From assembly GCF_006538725.1 (NCBI RefSeq), contig NZ_BJLQ01000013.1, forward strand, positions 1 to 64,000: DNA of 64,000 bases, in the 5' to 3' direction. Shown here piece by piece: positions 53,171 through 61,629 of the stretch. The DNA is from Cellulomonas gelida. GTDB taxonomy: Bacteria; Actinomycetota; Actinomycetes; Actinomycetales; Cellulomonadaceae. Positions within the stretch are counted from its first letter, which is position 1. Every line of letters starts with the position of its first letter. The translations under genes and the position numbers were made by a program. The notes beneath the pieces were generated by a model. It did no database searches, was not told where the DNA came from, and saw nothing but the letters and a program-made list of their open reading frames with translations.

Positions 53171-54496
53171 ATGGCACTCAAGAAGACAGGCCCCACGAGC
53201 GCGCGCCGCCGCGCCCTGGTCCTCGGCGGCAACCGGATCCCGTTCGCCCGCTCGGGCGGCGCCTACGCCCACGCCTCGAACCAGGACATGCTCACCGCCG
53301 CGCTCGAAGGGCTCGTCGCCCGCTACGGGCTGCAGGGCGAACGCATCGGCGAGGTCGCCGCGGGCGCGGTGCTCAAGCACAGCCGCGACTTCAACCTCAC
53401 GCGGGAGGCCGTGCTGGGCTCGTCGCTCGCGGCGACGACGCCCGCGTACGACGTCCAGCAGGCGTGCGCGACCGGGCTCGAGACGCTCGTCGGCCTGTCG
53501 AACAAGATCCGCCTCGGCCAGCTCGAGTCCGCGATCTCCGGCGGCGTCGACTCCACCTCCGACGCCCCGATCGTCGTCACCGACCGCCTGCGCCGCGCGC
53601 TGCTCGACCTGTCGCGCGCCAAGACCGCCGCCCAGAAGCTCGCGGCGCTCGGCCGCATCCGGCCCAAGGACCTCGCGCCCGTCGCGCCGTCGACGAGCGA
53701 GCCGCGCACGCACCTGTCGATGGGTGAGCACCAGGCGCTGACGACCGCGCAGTGGGGCATCACGCGCGAGGCGCAGGACGAGCTCGCGCTCGCGTCCCAC
53801 CAGCGGCTCGCGGCCGCGTGGGACGCCGGGTTCTTCGACGACCTCGTCACGCCGTACCGCGGCCAGACGATCGACGGGAACCTGCGCAAGGACAGCTCGC
53901 TCGAGAAGCTTGCGTCGCTGCGCCCGACGTTCGGCACCCGCCTGGACGCCGAGGCGACCATGACGGCCGGCAACTCGACGCCGCTCACCGACGGCGCCTC
54001 GACCGTGCTGCTCGGCTCCGACGAGTGGGCCGCGAGCCACGGGCTCACGCCGCTGGCCGCCGTCGTCGACGCCGAGGCCGGCGCGGTCGACTTCGTGCAC
54101 GGCGAGGACGGCCTGCTCATGGCGCCCGCGTTCGCGGTCCCGCGCCTGCTCGCACGCCACGGCCTCGCGCTGGACGACTTCGCCTACGTCGAGATCCACG
54201 AGGCGTTCGCCGCGACGGTGCTGTCCACGCTCGCCGCGTGGGAGTCGCCCGAGTTCGGCCGCGAGCGCCTGGGCCTGGACGGCGCATTCGGGACCGTCGA
54301 CCGCGCCCGGCTCAACGTGCACGGATCGTCGCTCGCCGCGGGCCACCCGTTCGCCGCGACCGGCGGCCGCATCGTGGCGACCATCGCCAAGGAGCTCCAC
54401 CTGCGCAAGCAGCGCGACGGCGGCACGCCGCGCGCCCTGGTGTCCATCTGTGCGGCCGGCGGGCTCGGCCTCACCGCGATCCTCGAGGCGGCCTGA
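53171..54496 (+). CDS. Acetyl-CoA C-acyltransferase (thiolase, FadA2/FadI-like)
   Basis: The 441-residue thiolase cleaves 3-ketoacyl-CoA or condenses acetyl-CoA. The nucleophile Cys is in VQQACATGLE (about residue 98). The conserved EIHEAFAATVLS (His), NVHGSSLAAGHPFAATGGRI and SICAAGGLG (second Cys) motifs are all present. Gene order thiolase, large FabG, MaoC with a divergent FadE-type gene resembles Mycobacterium tuberculosis fadA2-fabG4-htdX-fadE5. A strong RBS GAGAGGAG lies before the ATG. Confidence 0.93.
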   Translation: MALKKTGPTSARRRALVLGGNRIPFARSGGAYAHASNQDMLTAALEGLVARYGLQGERIGEVAAGAVLKHSRDFNLTREAVLGSSLAATTPAYDVQQACATGLETLVGLSNKIRLGQLESAISGGVDSTSDAPIVVTDRLRRALLDLSRAKTAAQKLAALGRIRPKDLAPVAPSTSEPRTHLSMGEHQALTTAQWGITREAQDELALASHQRLAAAWDAGFFDDLVTPYRGQTIDGNLRKDSSLEKLASLRPTFGTRLDAEATMTAGNSTPLTDGASTVLLGSDEWAASHGLTPLAAVVDAEAGAVDFVHGEDGLLMAPAFAVPRLLARHGLALDDFAYVEIHEAFAATVLSTLAAWESPEFGRERLGLDGAFGTVDRARLNVHGSSLAAGHPFAATGGRIVATIAKELHLRKQRDGGTPRALVSICAAGGLGLTAILEAA

Positions 54497-54497
54497 C

Positions 54498-55892
54498 ATG
54501 GCGAACCCGATCACGACGACGCTGTCCGCCAAGCTCTCCGGGGTCCTCGGCTTCTCGCCCGCGGCACCGCTGCGGCGCTGGGCACCCGGGCAGCCGCTCG
54601 TCGACGGCAAGGTCCTGGTACTGGGCTCCGGCACGGGTCCCGACGCGGACGCGGATGCGATCGCGGCGCTCCTGTCCGGCTCGCCGTCGGCGCCCTCGGC
54701 CACGCCCGACGCGTCGGGCGACGAGGTCCTCGACGGCTGGGGCCTGGACGTCTACCGGCACCCGGTGCCCGACGAGCGGTACGCCGCGGTCGTCGTCGTG
54801 CTCACCGAGGTCGACCACCCGTCCGACCTGCACGCGCCGCTGCTGGCCGTCGCCGGCACGCTCAAGAAGCTCGCGCGCGGCGGGCGGGTCGTGACGATCT
54901 CCCGCTCGGCCGACGACGCGGCTCCCGCCGTGGCCGCCGCCCGTCAGGGGATCGACGCCGTGGTGCGCACGATCGCCAAGGAGTCGCGGGGCGGCAGCAC
55001 GGCCAACGGGATCGTCCTGGCCGACGGCGTGCCCGTCACCGCGGCCTCGGTCGTCGGGGCGCTGCGTTTCCTGCTGTCCACGCGCTCGGCGTTCGTGCAC
55101 GGCCAGCTCTTGGCCGTCGACTCGCAGGCCGGTGCGCTGCCGACCGACTGGGACGCCCCGCTCGCCGGACGCGTCGCGGTGGTGACCGGCGCGGCACGCG
55201 GCATCGGCGCGGCGATCGCCCGCACGCTCGCGCGGGACGGCGCGACGGTCGTCGCGGTCGACGTCCCCGCCGCGGGCGAGCAGCTGGCGGCGGTCGCCAA
55301 CGGGATCCGCGGCACCGCGCTGCAGCTCGACATCACCGCCGACGACGCGGGCGCCACGATCCTCGAGCACGCGCTCGCACGGCACGGGCGGCTCGACGTC
55401 GTCGTGCACAACGCAGGCATCACGCGCGACAAGCTGTTCGCCAACATGACCGATGCGCAGTGGGACGCGGTGATCGCCGTGAACATCGCCGCGCAGCTCG
55501 CGATCAACGAGGCCCTGCTGACCTCGGGCGACTTCACCGACGCGCCGCGCATCGTCTCGATCTCCTCGACCACGGGGCTCGCGGGCAACCGCGGGCAGGC
55601 CAACTACGCCGCGACCAAGGGCGGGGTGATCGGCATGGTCCGCGCGACCGCACCGCTGCTCGAGCCGTTCGACGGCACCGCGAACGCGGTCGCGCCCGGG
55701 TTCATCGAGACGGAGATGACCGCCAAGATGCCCGCGCTCGCGCGCCAGGTCGCCCGGCAGATGAACTCGCTGCAGCAGGGCGGGCAGCCGGTCGACGTCG
55801 CCGAGGCCGTCGCGTTCCTGTCCTCGCCGCAGGCCGGGGGGATCGTCGGGCGCACGTTGCGGGTGTGCGGCCAGCACGTGGTCGGCGCATGA
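54498..55892 (+). CDS. fabG: High-molecular-weight 3-oxoacyl-ACP/CoA reductase (FabG4-like)
   Basis: The 464-residue SDR has a degenerate N-terminal Rossmann domain (about 1-215, starting with the LGFSPAAPLRRWAPGQPLVDG segment typical of HMW FabG). A complete C-terminal SDR domain follows (about 220-460) with VVTGAARGIGAAIA, HNAGITRDKLFANM, the catalytic SISS and YAATKGG, and NAVAPGFIETEMT. It reduces 3-oxoacyl groups with NAD(P)H. It starts one base after the thiolase stop codon and overlaps the MaoC gene by 4 bp, so the three genes are an operon. Confidence 0.92.
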   Translation: MANPITTTLSAKLSGVLGFSPAAPLRRWAPGQPLVDGKVLVLGSGTGPDADADAIAALLSGSPSAPSATPDASGDEVLDGWGLDVYRHPVPDERYAAVVVVLTEVDHPSDLHAPLLAVAGTLKKLARGGRVVTISRSADDAAPAVAAARQGIDAVVRTIAKESRGGSTANGIVLADGVPVTAASVVGALRFLLSTRSAFVHGQLLAVDSQAGALPTDWDAPLAGRVAVVTGAARGIGAAIARTLARDGATVVAVDVPAAGEQLAAVANGIRGTALQLDITADDAGATILEHALARHGRLDVVVHNAGITRDKLFANMTDAQWDAVIAVNIAAQLAINEALLTSGDFTDAPRIVSISSTTGLAGNRGQANYAATKGGVIGMVRATAPLLEPFDGTANAVAPGFIETEMTAKMPALARQVARQMNSLQQGGQPVDVAEAVAFLSSPQAGGIVGRTLRVCGQHVVGA

Positions 55893-56776
55893 CGCTCGTC
55901 GAGCTGCCCGCCGTCCCCGGGCTCGGCGGGCTGTACGTGCGCGGCGCGGGCGCCTCCGGGCGGCTCGCGCTCGCTCGTCGGACCGGCAACGCGCCCACGT
56001 CACTGCCGGACGTCGCCTACCGCGTGCGCGGCGTGCGCCCCACGCTCGAGCACCTGACGGCGTTCCAGCGCCTCGTCGGCGAGAGCGCGACCGACACCCT
56101 GCCCGCGGGGTTCGTCCACGTGCTCGCGTTCCCCGTCGCGATCGCGCTCATGGCGCGCGCGGACTTCCCGCTGCCGCTGGCCGGGATGGTGCACCTCGCG
56201 AACGTCGTCGAGCAGCACCGGCCGGTCCGGTACGACGAGACGCTCGACGTGGTCGCGAGCGCGCACGGGTTGCGGCCCCACCGCACCGGCACGCAGGTGG
56301 ACCTCGTCGTCGAGGTCACGTCCGACGACGAGCTCGTCTGGCGCGGCACGTCCACGTACCTCGCCAAGGGCGTGCGGCTCGGCGGTCTGGTGCCGGACGA
56401 CGACGAGCGCGCGCCGTTCGTGGCGCCGCTGCCGACCGGGCAGTGGCGGCTCGCCGCCGACACCGGCCGCCGGTACGCCGCGGTCTCCGGCGACCGCAAC
56501 CCGATCCACCTGTCCGCGCTCACGGCCAAGGCGCTCGGGTACGACAAGGCGATCGCGCACGGGATGTACACCGCGTCGCGCCTGCTCGCCGACGTGGGCC
56601 CGGCCCGCGGCGACGCGTTCGTCTGGCACGTGGACTTCGTCAAGCCGATCCTGCTGCCGGCGACCGTCGCCACCGCGACCCGCCGGACCGCGGACGGCTC
56701 GTCGTTCACGATGGCGGCTTGGCACCCCCGCACGGGCAAGCCCCACGCCCTCGGCTCGGTCGTCCCCGTCCCCTGA
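55889..56776 (+). CDS. MaoC-like 3-hydroxyacyl dehydratase (HtdX-like)
   Basis: The 295-residue double-hotdog protein has the hydratase-2 motif in its C-terminal half: YAAVSGDRNPIHLSALTAKALGYDKAIAHGMYTASR, where Asp, Asn and His form the active site. The N-terminal hotdog (about 40-150) is the non-catalytic half. It should hydrate or dehydrate enoyl/3-hydroxyacyl thioesters, completing a beta-oxidation or FAS-II-like set with the thiolase and FabG. The ATG overlaps the fabG stop. Confidence 0.88.
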   Translation: MTLVELPAVPGLGGLYVRGAGASGRLALARRTGNAPTSLPDVAYRVRGVRPTLEHLTAFQRLVGESATDTLPAGFVHVLAFPVAIALMARADFPLPLAGMVHLANVVEQHRPVRYDETLDVVASAHGLRPHRTGTQVDLVVEVTSDDELVWRGTSTYLAKGVRLGGLVPDDDERAPFVAPLPTGQWRLAADTGRRYAAVSGDRNPIHLSALTAKALGYDKAIAHGMYTASRLLADVGPARGDAFVWHVDFVKPILLPATVATATRRTADGSSFTMAAWHPRTGKPHALGSVVPVP

Positions 56777-56980
56777 CCCAGTGCGTGCTCCGGCCACCCG
56801 CCCCCGAGGCCGGAGCAACCACAGGCTCGCCCGCCTCCCCCACCACGACCCAGTCATCACTCCGGCCACCCCGGCCCGAGCCCGGAGCAACCACAGGCTC
56901 GTCCGACTCCCCCACCACGACCCAGTCGTTGCTCCGGGTATCCGGGTCCGAAGCCGGAGCAACCACGGGGTCGACGCGGA
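56775..56980. repeat. Intergenic hairpin repeat, 72-bp period, about 2.9 copies
   Basis: GACCCAG starts units at 56775, 56847 and 56919, exactly 72 bp apart. Each unit has an inverted repeat around CTCCGG...CCGGAG: TGCTCCGGCC/GGCCGGAGCA in unit 1, CTCCGG/CCGGAG in unit 2, and GTTGCTCCGG/CCGGAGCAAC in unit 3. A second array with the same start, hairpin and period is at 63655-63790. This fits a REP-like element. It lies between two convergent genes. Confidence 0.8.
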
Positions 56981-58222
56981 CTAGGCGGGCAGCCAGCCGG
57001 CCAGCGCAGCGATGCCGCGGGCGATCTCGTCGGGCGTGCGGCCGATGGTGGCGACGCGGTGCACCGAGGGCGGGCAGCCGCGCTCGAGCGCGCGTGCGGC
57101 GGCGTCGCTGCGCGCGACGTGCGCGTCGAGCTCGGCGCCGCTCTCGCGCTGCGCGAGGCGGTCGCGGGCCGTGGCGTCGTCGGCCGTGAGGAGCACCGCG
57201 GTCACACGCGGGGCATCGCCCATCGCGGCCGCGAGGTCGTCGGCGTACTGCGGGCTCACGGTGTTCGTGTAGACGAGGCGGCGGTAGCCGAGATCCCGGT
57301 ACGCCGACCACACCGCGCGCAGGTTGCGCTCCGCGAGGCGGTCGACGTGCGGCGCGGGGTGCGCGAGGTCCAGGTAGTCGCCCTCGATCACGGCGTGCCG
57401 CACGTCGGCGCCCGCGAGCTGCGCGTGGAGCGCGTGCGCGACGCTCGTCTTGCCGACGCCCGAGCGGCCACCGATCAGCACGACGTGCGACCGCTCGTCG
57501 GGCGCGCCGTCGCCGACCCGCGCGCTCCCGTCGACGTCCGCAGGCTCGTCGAACCCCGTGCGCTCGTCGAACCCGGTGCGCTCGTCGAACCCCGTGCGCT
57601 CGTCGAACCCGGTGCGCTCGTCGGACCCCGCACGCTCGTCGGACGTGCCGTCGAGGCCCAGACGCGTCCGCAGCATCGCCCGCGCCGCGGGCCACTCGTC
57701 GGCGAGGATCGAGAAGTACACCGAGTCGCCGCGCGAGCCGTCCGGCGCCACGCGGTGGCCGCGCAGCCGCCCCTCCTCGACCGCACCGAGCCGCGCGACC
57801 GCCGCGAGCGAGCGCGCGTTGCGGGCGTCCACCCGCAGCGCCACCCGGTGCACGCCCCACTCCTCGAACGCGTGCGTGAGCAGCGTGAGCTTGCACGCGG
57901 GGTTGACGTGCGTGCCCCACACCGCGGGGTCGTAGAACGTGTGCCCCACCTCGAGCCGGCCCAGGCGCCGGTCCACGTCGTAGAGCGACGTCGAGCCCAG
58001 CACGGCGCCGCTCGCGTCGTCGAGCACCGCGAACGCGTACCGGCCGGGCGTCTCGAGCGCGCGGGTCACGTCGGCGAGCATGTCGGCCTCGTCGCGCGGC
58101 GTGGGCGTCGTCATGCCGCGCCACACGCGGTCGTCGACGAACGCCACGAGCGCGGCGGCGTGCTCGGGTCCCAGCGGGACGAGGCGGACTCCGGGGCCGA
58201 CGAGGGTGAGGTCGTGCTGCAC
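56981..58222 (-). CDS. GNAT acetyltransferase fused to P-loop kinase-like domain
   Basis: The 413-residue protein joins a RimJ/RimL-type GNAT domain (about 1-185: GPGVRLVPLGPEHAAALVAF, GHTFYDPAVWGTHVNPACKLTLL, HRVALRVDARNARSLAAVARLG) to an AAA/adenylate-kinase-like P-loop domain (about 235-413). The latter has Walker A GGRSGVGKTS and an EGDYLDLAHP strand. The two are joined by a repeated Asp-Glu-Arg-Thr-Gly-Phe linker. A bifunctional modifier of a small molecule or antibiotic is possible, but no substrate can be named. GTG at 58222 is the start. Confidence 0.78.
   Translation of the reverse strand: MQHDLTLVGPGVRLVPLGPEHAAALVAFVDDRVWRGMTTPTPRDEADMLADVTRALETPGRYAFAVLDDASGAVLGSTSLYDVDRRLGRLEVGHTFYDPAVWGTHVNPACKLTLLTHAFEEWGVHRVALRVDARNARSLAAVARLGAVEEGRLRGHRVAPDGSRGDSVYFSILADEWPAARAMLRTRLGLDGTSDERAGSDERTGFDERTGFDERTGFDERTGFDEPADVDGSARVGDGAPDERSHVVLIGGRSGVGKTSVAHALHAQLAGADVRHAVIEGDYLDLAHPAPHVDRLAERNLRAVWSAYRDLGYRRLVYTNTVSPQYADDLAAAMGDAPRVTAVLLTADDATARDRLAQRESGAELDAHVARSDAAARALERGCPPSVHRVATIGRTPDEIARGIAALAGWLPA
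57545..57643 (-). repeat. 18-bp in-frame minisatellite in the GNAT-kinase linker
   Basis: Five tandem 18-bp units (CTCGTCGAACCCNGTGCG, the fifth diverged) start at 57545, 57563, 57581, 57599 and 57617, with a partial sixth. They encode DERTGF repeats. Near identity between units suggests recent expansion, and slippage would change linker length without a frameshift. Confidence 0.9.
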
Positions 58223-58392
58223 GGGCGCGATCGTGCCACGCCCGGCGCGCCGGGCCCGCACGATTTCCCCGCTCGGCGCGCGGCTCTGCGGACGGCGCTA
58301 CGGGCGGCTCGGCGGGACGCTCGGCGGGACAGCCCTGCGGGACGCCCGTGGGACGCTCGCGGCGCGTCGGCGGGTGGTGGCAGGGTAGGCGC

Positions 58393-58980
58393 ATGCTGCT
58401 GGAGCCCGGTGGGGACTACGACGGCCTGACCCTGCGCGGCGAGCGGTTCGACGGGCAGGACGCGAGCGAGGCACGGTTCCTCGACTGCGCGTTCGAGCAG
58501 TGCACGCTCGACGACACGGACCTCTCGCACGCCCGCCTCGTCGACACGTCGTGGGCGGGCGTGCGATCCGCCACGCTGCGGATCGCGAGCTCGGCCTGGC
58601 AGGACGGGACACTGCACGACTGCCGGCTCGGCGCGGTCCAGGCGTACGCGGTGCGATGGACGCGCGTGCACGTCGTCGGCGGGAAGGTCGACTATTTCAA
58701 CCTGCGCGACTCGACGCTCGAGCACGTGCGGTTCACGGGTGTGGTGATCGACGAGCTCGACCTGGCGCGCGTGCGCGCGACGCACCTGACGTTCGAGGAC
58801 TGCCGCGTGCGGCGTCTGGACGTCACCGGGGCGACGCTCAAGGAGGCGGACGTGCGCGGCATCCGGGACCTGCAGCACCTCGACGGGGTCGCGGGCCTCG
58901 CGGGCGCGACAGTCAGCACGGAGCAGCTGGTCGAGCTCGCACCGGCGCTCGCCGAGCACCTCGGCCTGCGGGTGCGCTGA
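58393..58980 (+). CDS. Pentapeptide-repeat-like protein
   Basis: The 195-residue protein has a run of A(D/N)LXX-like units: GLTLRGERFDGQDASEARFLDCAFEQCTLDDTDLSHARLVDTSW, then STLEHVRFTGVVIDELDLARVRATHLTFEDCRVRRLDVTGATLKEADV. These should form a right-handed quadrilateral beta helix. Such proteins include gyrase-protecting Qnr-like factors, but most have unknown roles and nothing here points to quinolone resistance. The ATG at 58393 follows GGGTAGG. It is monocistronic. Confidence 0.82.
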   Translation: MLLEPGGDYDGLTLRGERFDGQDASEARFLDCAFEQCTLDDTDLSHARLVDTSWAGVRSATLRIASSAWQDGTLHDCRLGAVQAYAVRWTRVHVVGGKVDYFNLRDSTLEHVRFTGVVIDELDLARVRATHLTFEDCRVRRLDVTGATLKEADVRGIRDLQHLDGVAGLAGATVSTEQLVELAPALAEHLGLRVR

Positions 58981-58990
58981 GCGCACGCCG

Positions 58991-59527
58991 TCAGGCGAGC
59001 ACCATGGCCAGGGCGGTCGCTGTCAGCGCGTCCGGGTCGTCAGGGCCGATCCCGACCGCGGCGAGCTGGCCGACCCCGACGACGGTCGCGAGCGCGACGA
59101 ACGACCGACGGCGCGCCTCGTCGGGCGCTTGCCCGAGCTCGACGAGCAGGTCGGCGAGGTAGTCCACGCGCCGCTGCGACACGCGAGCCACGGCGTCGCC
59201 GACGCCCTCCGCGGCGGCCTGGACGTAGAGCGTCGCGGAGTCGTGGCGCTGGTGCGCGACGGTCGAGAACAGCGCCTCGACCCGCTGGCGGGCGTCGCCA
59301 CCGGTCTGCGCGAGCGCGATGGTGGCGTCGGTGCGCTCCTCCTCCCAGCGCGCGACGACCGCCGAGACGAGCTCGGCGCGGTCGGCGAAGTGCCAGTAGA
59401 ACGAGCCCTTCGTCGCTCCGAGCGCGCGCGCGAGGGGTTCGACGCGCACGGCGGCGAGGCCGTCGTCCCGGAACGTCGTGTAGGCGGCGTCGACCCACGC
59501 CTGCCTGGTCGTCGAGGCCTTGACCAT
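58991..59527 (-). CDS. TetR family transcriptional regulator
   Basis: The 178-residue protein has the N-terminal TetR HTH (AWVDAAYTTFRDDGLAAVRVEPLARALGATKGSFYWHFADRAEL, about 10-55) and a short helical ligand domain. It is divergently transcribed from the DUF2867 gene, and the gap is full of CCGTACGG half-sites. Autorepression and control of the neighbour are therefore likely. The ligand is unknown. The ATG at 59527 gives the standard family length. Confidence 0.9.
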   Translation of the reverse strand: MVKASTTRQAWVDAAYTTFRDDGLAAVRVEPLARALGATKGSFYWHFADRAELVSAVVARWEEERTDATIALAQTGGDARQRVEALFSTVAHQRHDSATLYVQAAAEGVGDAVARVSQRRVDYLADLLVELGQAPDEARRRSFVALATVVGVGQLAAVGIGPDDPDALTATALAMVLA

Positions 59528-59530
59528 AAT

Positions 59531-59572
59531 CCGTACGCTACCGTACGGTCGCTTCCATACGGCGCCGTACGG
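59531..59572. promoter_or_regulatory. Clustered CCGTACGG operator half-sites of the TetR protein
   Basis: CCGTACGC (59531), CCGTACGG (59541, within the perfect palindrome ACCGTACGGT at 59540-59549), CATACGG (about 59555) and CCGTACGG (59565) are packed in 42 bp directly upstream of the tetR start. The arrangement fits cooperative TetR dimer binding. Confidence 0.65.
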
Positions 59573-59651
59573 ACGCCGTGTCACCTGAGCCCGACGACCC
59601 GCCGGACGGGTGTGGGCCGGCCGGGCTCGGCAGACAGGACGGGGGACGACG

Positions 59652-60113
59652 ATGACAGGCACTCGCTGGTCGCTCGCGCTGCGGGACTTCCCGCCGGACT
59701 ACGCCGACACGACGATCATCCGGCTCCCCGCGGGCGCCCCCACCGACCCGCGCGCCTGGGCCGACGCGACCTTCTCGCTGCGCACGATGCCCGGCTGGGT
59801 GCGCGCCGCGCTCGGCCTGCGGCAGCTCCTCGTCCCGCTGCTCGGCGTCCCCCGCGCGCCGCGTTCGACGTTCGCGGTCGACGAGGTGGCCGGTGACGCG
59901 TCGTGCGGCGAGGCCTTGATCGTCGCCGACGACCGGCACCTCGACTTCCGGTGCGGCGTCGCGGTCGACGCTCACGCGGGCCTCGTCGCGGTCACGACGA
60001 ACGTGCGGCTGCACAACCGCCGCGGCCGGCTCTACTTCCTGCCCGTGCGTGCGCTGCACCCCGTCGTCGTGCGCAGCATGCTGAACCGCGCGGCGCACGT
60101 GCTCGCGCGCTGA
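59652..60113 (+). CDS. DUF2867-like protein under TetR control
   Basis: The 153-residue soluble protein has the DUF2867 look: DYADTTIIRLPAGAPTDPRAWADATFS near the start, FAVDEVAGDASCGEALIVADDRHLDFRCGVAVDAHAGLVAVTTNVRLHNRRGRLYFLPVRALHPVVVRSML at the end. Members are START/polyketide-cyclase-like small proteins of unknown role, often beside TetR genes. A GACGGGGGACGACG stretch before the ATG is a weak RBS. Confidence 0.78.
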   Translation: MTGTRWSLALRDFPPDYADTTIIRLPAGAPTDPRAWADATFSLRTMPGWVRAALGLRQLLVPLLGVPRAPRSTFAVDEVAGDASCGEALIVADDRHLDFRCGVAVDAHAGLVAVTTNVRLHNRRGRLYFLPVRALHPVVVRSMLNRAAHVLAR

Positions 60114-60127
60114 CCGCAGCGGCCCGC

Positions 60128-61564
60128 TCAGTCCAGCGCGGGTCCGCAGGCGGCCGCCGCCGTGGCAGCCAGGTGGTCCAGGCCGTGCACCTCGATCAGC
60201 GGACGCGTGTCGTCGACCACCGCCCAGCACCCGTCGACCACCTCGTAGCGCGAGCGGGGACCGTCGGCGACGTACGCGTGCAGCGCGCCGACCAGCCGGT
60301 CCACGGCCTCGCTCGGCGTCCCCACACCGACCGACGCACGGATCGCGCCCTCGGACGCGCCGAGCCGGGAGAGCAGCGGGTGCGCGCAGAACCGGCCGTC
60401 GCGCACGCCGATGCCGTGCTCGGCCGCGAGGTAGGCCGCGACCAGGCCCGGGTTGTGGTCGGCGACCGTGAACGTGACGACGCCGACGGGCTCGTCGGCG
60501 TCCGGCCAGATCCGCACGACCTGCACACCTGGCACCTGCTCGAGCCCCTCGACGAGCCGCGAGCGCAGCGCGGACTCGTGCGCGGCCAGCGCACCCGCCG
60601 GCAGCGCGGCGAGCGCGTCGCACGCCTCGGCCAGCGCGATCGCGCCGACCACGTTCGGCGAACCGGCCTCGTGCCGCGCGGGCGCGGGCTGCCACACCGT
60701 CCGATCGGCGCGCACGTCGCGCACCGCACCTCCCCCTGCGAGGTACGGCGTGCCGGAGTCGAGCCAGTCGCGGCGCCCGACGAGCGCGCCCGCTCCGAAC
60801 GGCGCGTACGTCTTGTGCCCCGAGAACGCGACGTAGTCGGCGCCCGTGGCTGCGAGCGAGAAGCCCCGGTGCGGGACGAGCTGCGCGCCGTCGACGGCCA
60901 CGCGGGCGCCCGCGGCGTGCGCGATCTCGACGACACGCTCGACGGGCAGCGCCTCACCGGTCACGTTCGACGCGCCCGAGACCGTGACGAGCGCGTACGG
61001 GTTCGCGGCGAGCTCCGCCGCGAGCGACTCGAGCGTCGCGGCGACCGTGGCCGCGATCGGCAGGATTGTCGTGCGGTGCCCGTGCGCGTGCCGGTCCGAC
61101 GTGCGCAGCCACGGCAGCAGGTTCGCGTGGTGCTCGAGGTCGAGCACCAGCACGCGTCCGCCCGCCGGGATGACGCCCGCCAGGAGGTTCAGCGCGTCGG
61201 TCGTGTTACGCGTGACGACCGCGACGTCGTCCTCCCGCGCGTCGACGAACCGCGCGATCGTCTGCCGCGCGGACTCGTACAGCGCGGTCGAGACCTGCGA
61301 GAGGTAGCCCGCACCGCGGTGGACGGACGCGTACAGCGGGAGCACCTCCGTGACCCGGTCCGCGACCGCCTGCAGCGCGGGTGCGCTCGCGGCGTAGTCG
61401 AGGTTGGCGTAGACGCGCTGCGTCCCGTCCACGAGCGGCACGGTGGTGGTGCCGCCGACGACGGGGAGCAGCGGCTCGACGGGCGCGAGGGCGGCCGTCG
61501 CGCTCGCCGGGCTGCCCGACGAGACGGCCTCGAGACACGGCGAGAGCTCGGCGACGACGGTCAT
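60128..61564 (-). CDS. Cysteine desulfurase-like class V aminotransferase, SAM-IV controlled
   Basis: The 478-residue PLP enzyme has NLDYAASAPALQAV at the N-terminus, LDLEHHANLLPW (PLP-stacking His), VDGAQLVPHRG (Asp-x-x-Gln pair), and the Schiff-base Lys in FSGHKTYAPFGAGALVG. The Cys in RDGRFCAHPLLSR sits where SufS/CsdA carry the persulfide. It could take sulfur from cysteine or a related substrate. A SAM-IV riboswitch precedes it and rhodanese-metZ lies divergently, which points to methionine sulfur supply rather than Fe-S assembly. The RBS is GGAGG followed by TACCTCC. Confidence 0.85.
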   Translation of the reverse strand: MTVVAELSPCLEAVSSGSPASATAALAPVEPLLPVVGGTTTVPLVDGTQRVYANLDYAASAPALQAVADRVTEVLPLYASVHRGAGYLSQVSTALYESARQTIARFVDAREDDVAVVTRNTTDALNLLAGVIPAGGRVLVLDLEHHANLLPWLRTSDRHAHGHRTTILPIAATVAATLESLAAELAANPYALVTVSGASNVTGEALPVERVVEIAHAAGARVAVDGAQLVPHRGFSLAATGADYVAFSGHKTYAPFGAGALVGRRDWLDSGTPYLAGGGAVRDVRADRTVWQPAPARHEAGSPNVVGAIALAEACDALAALPAGALAAHESALRSRLVEGLEQVPGVQVVRIWPDADEPVGVVTFTVADHNPGLVAAYLAAEHGIGVRDGRFCAHPLLSRLGASEGAIRASVGVGTPSEAVDRLVGALHAYVADGPRSRYEVVDGCWAVVDDTRPLIEVHGLDHLAATAAAACGPALD

Positions 61565-61629
61565 GGAGGTACCTCCGAGGATCCGGGGACCCCTGTGGGG
61601 TGTCCCGCGCTTGCCGTCACCGGTCGGTG

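Noticed and set aside
57545-57643. Tandem repeats as a CRISPR array
   Set aside because: Units are 18 bp, contiguous without spacers and in frame within a coding gene.
58393-58980. Pentapeptide-repeat protein as a Qnr-type quinolone resistance gene
   Set aside because: The repeats are irregular, length is a little short and there is no resistance context. Only the fold class is supported.
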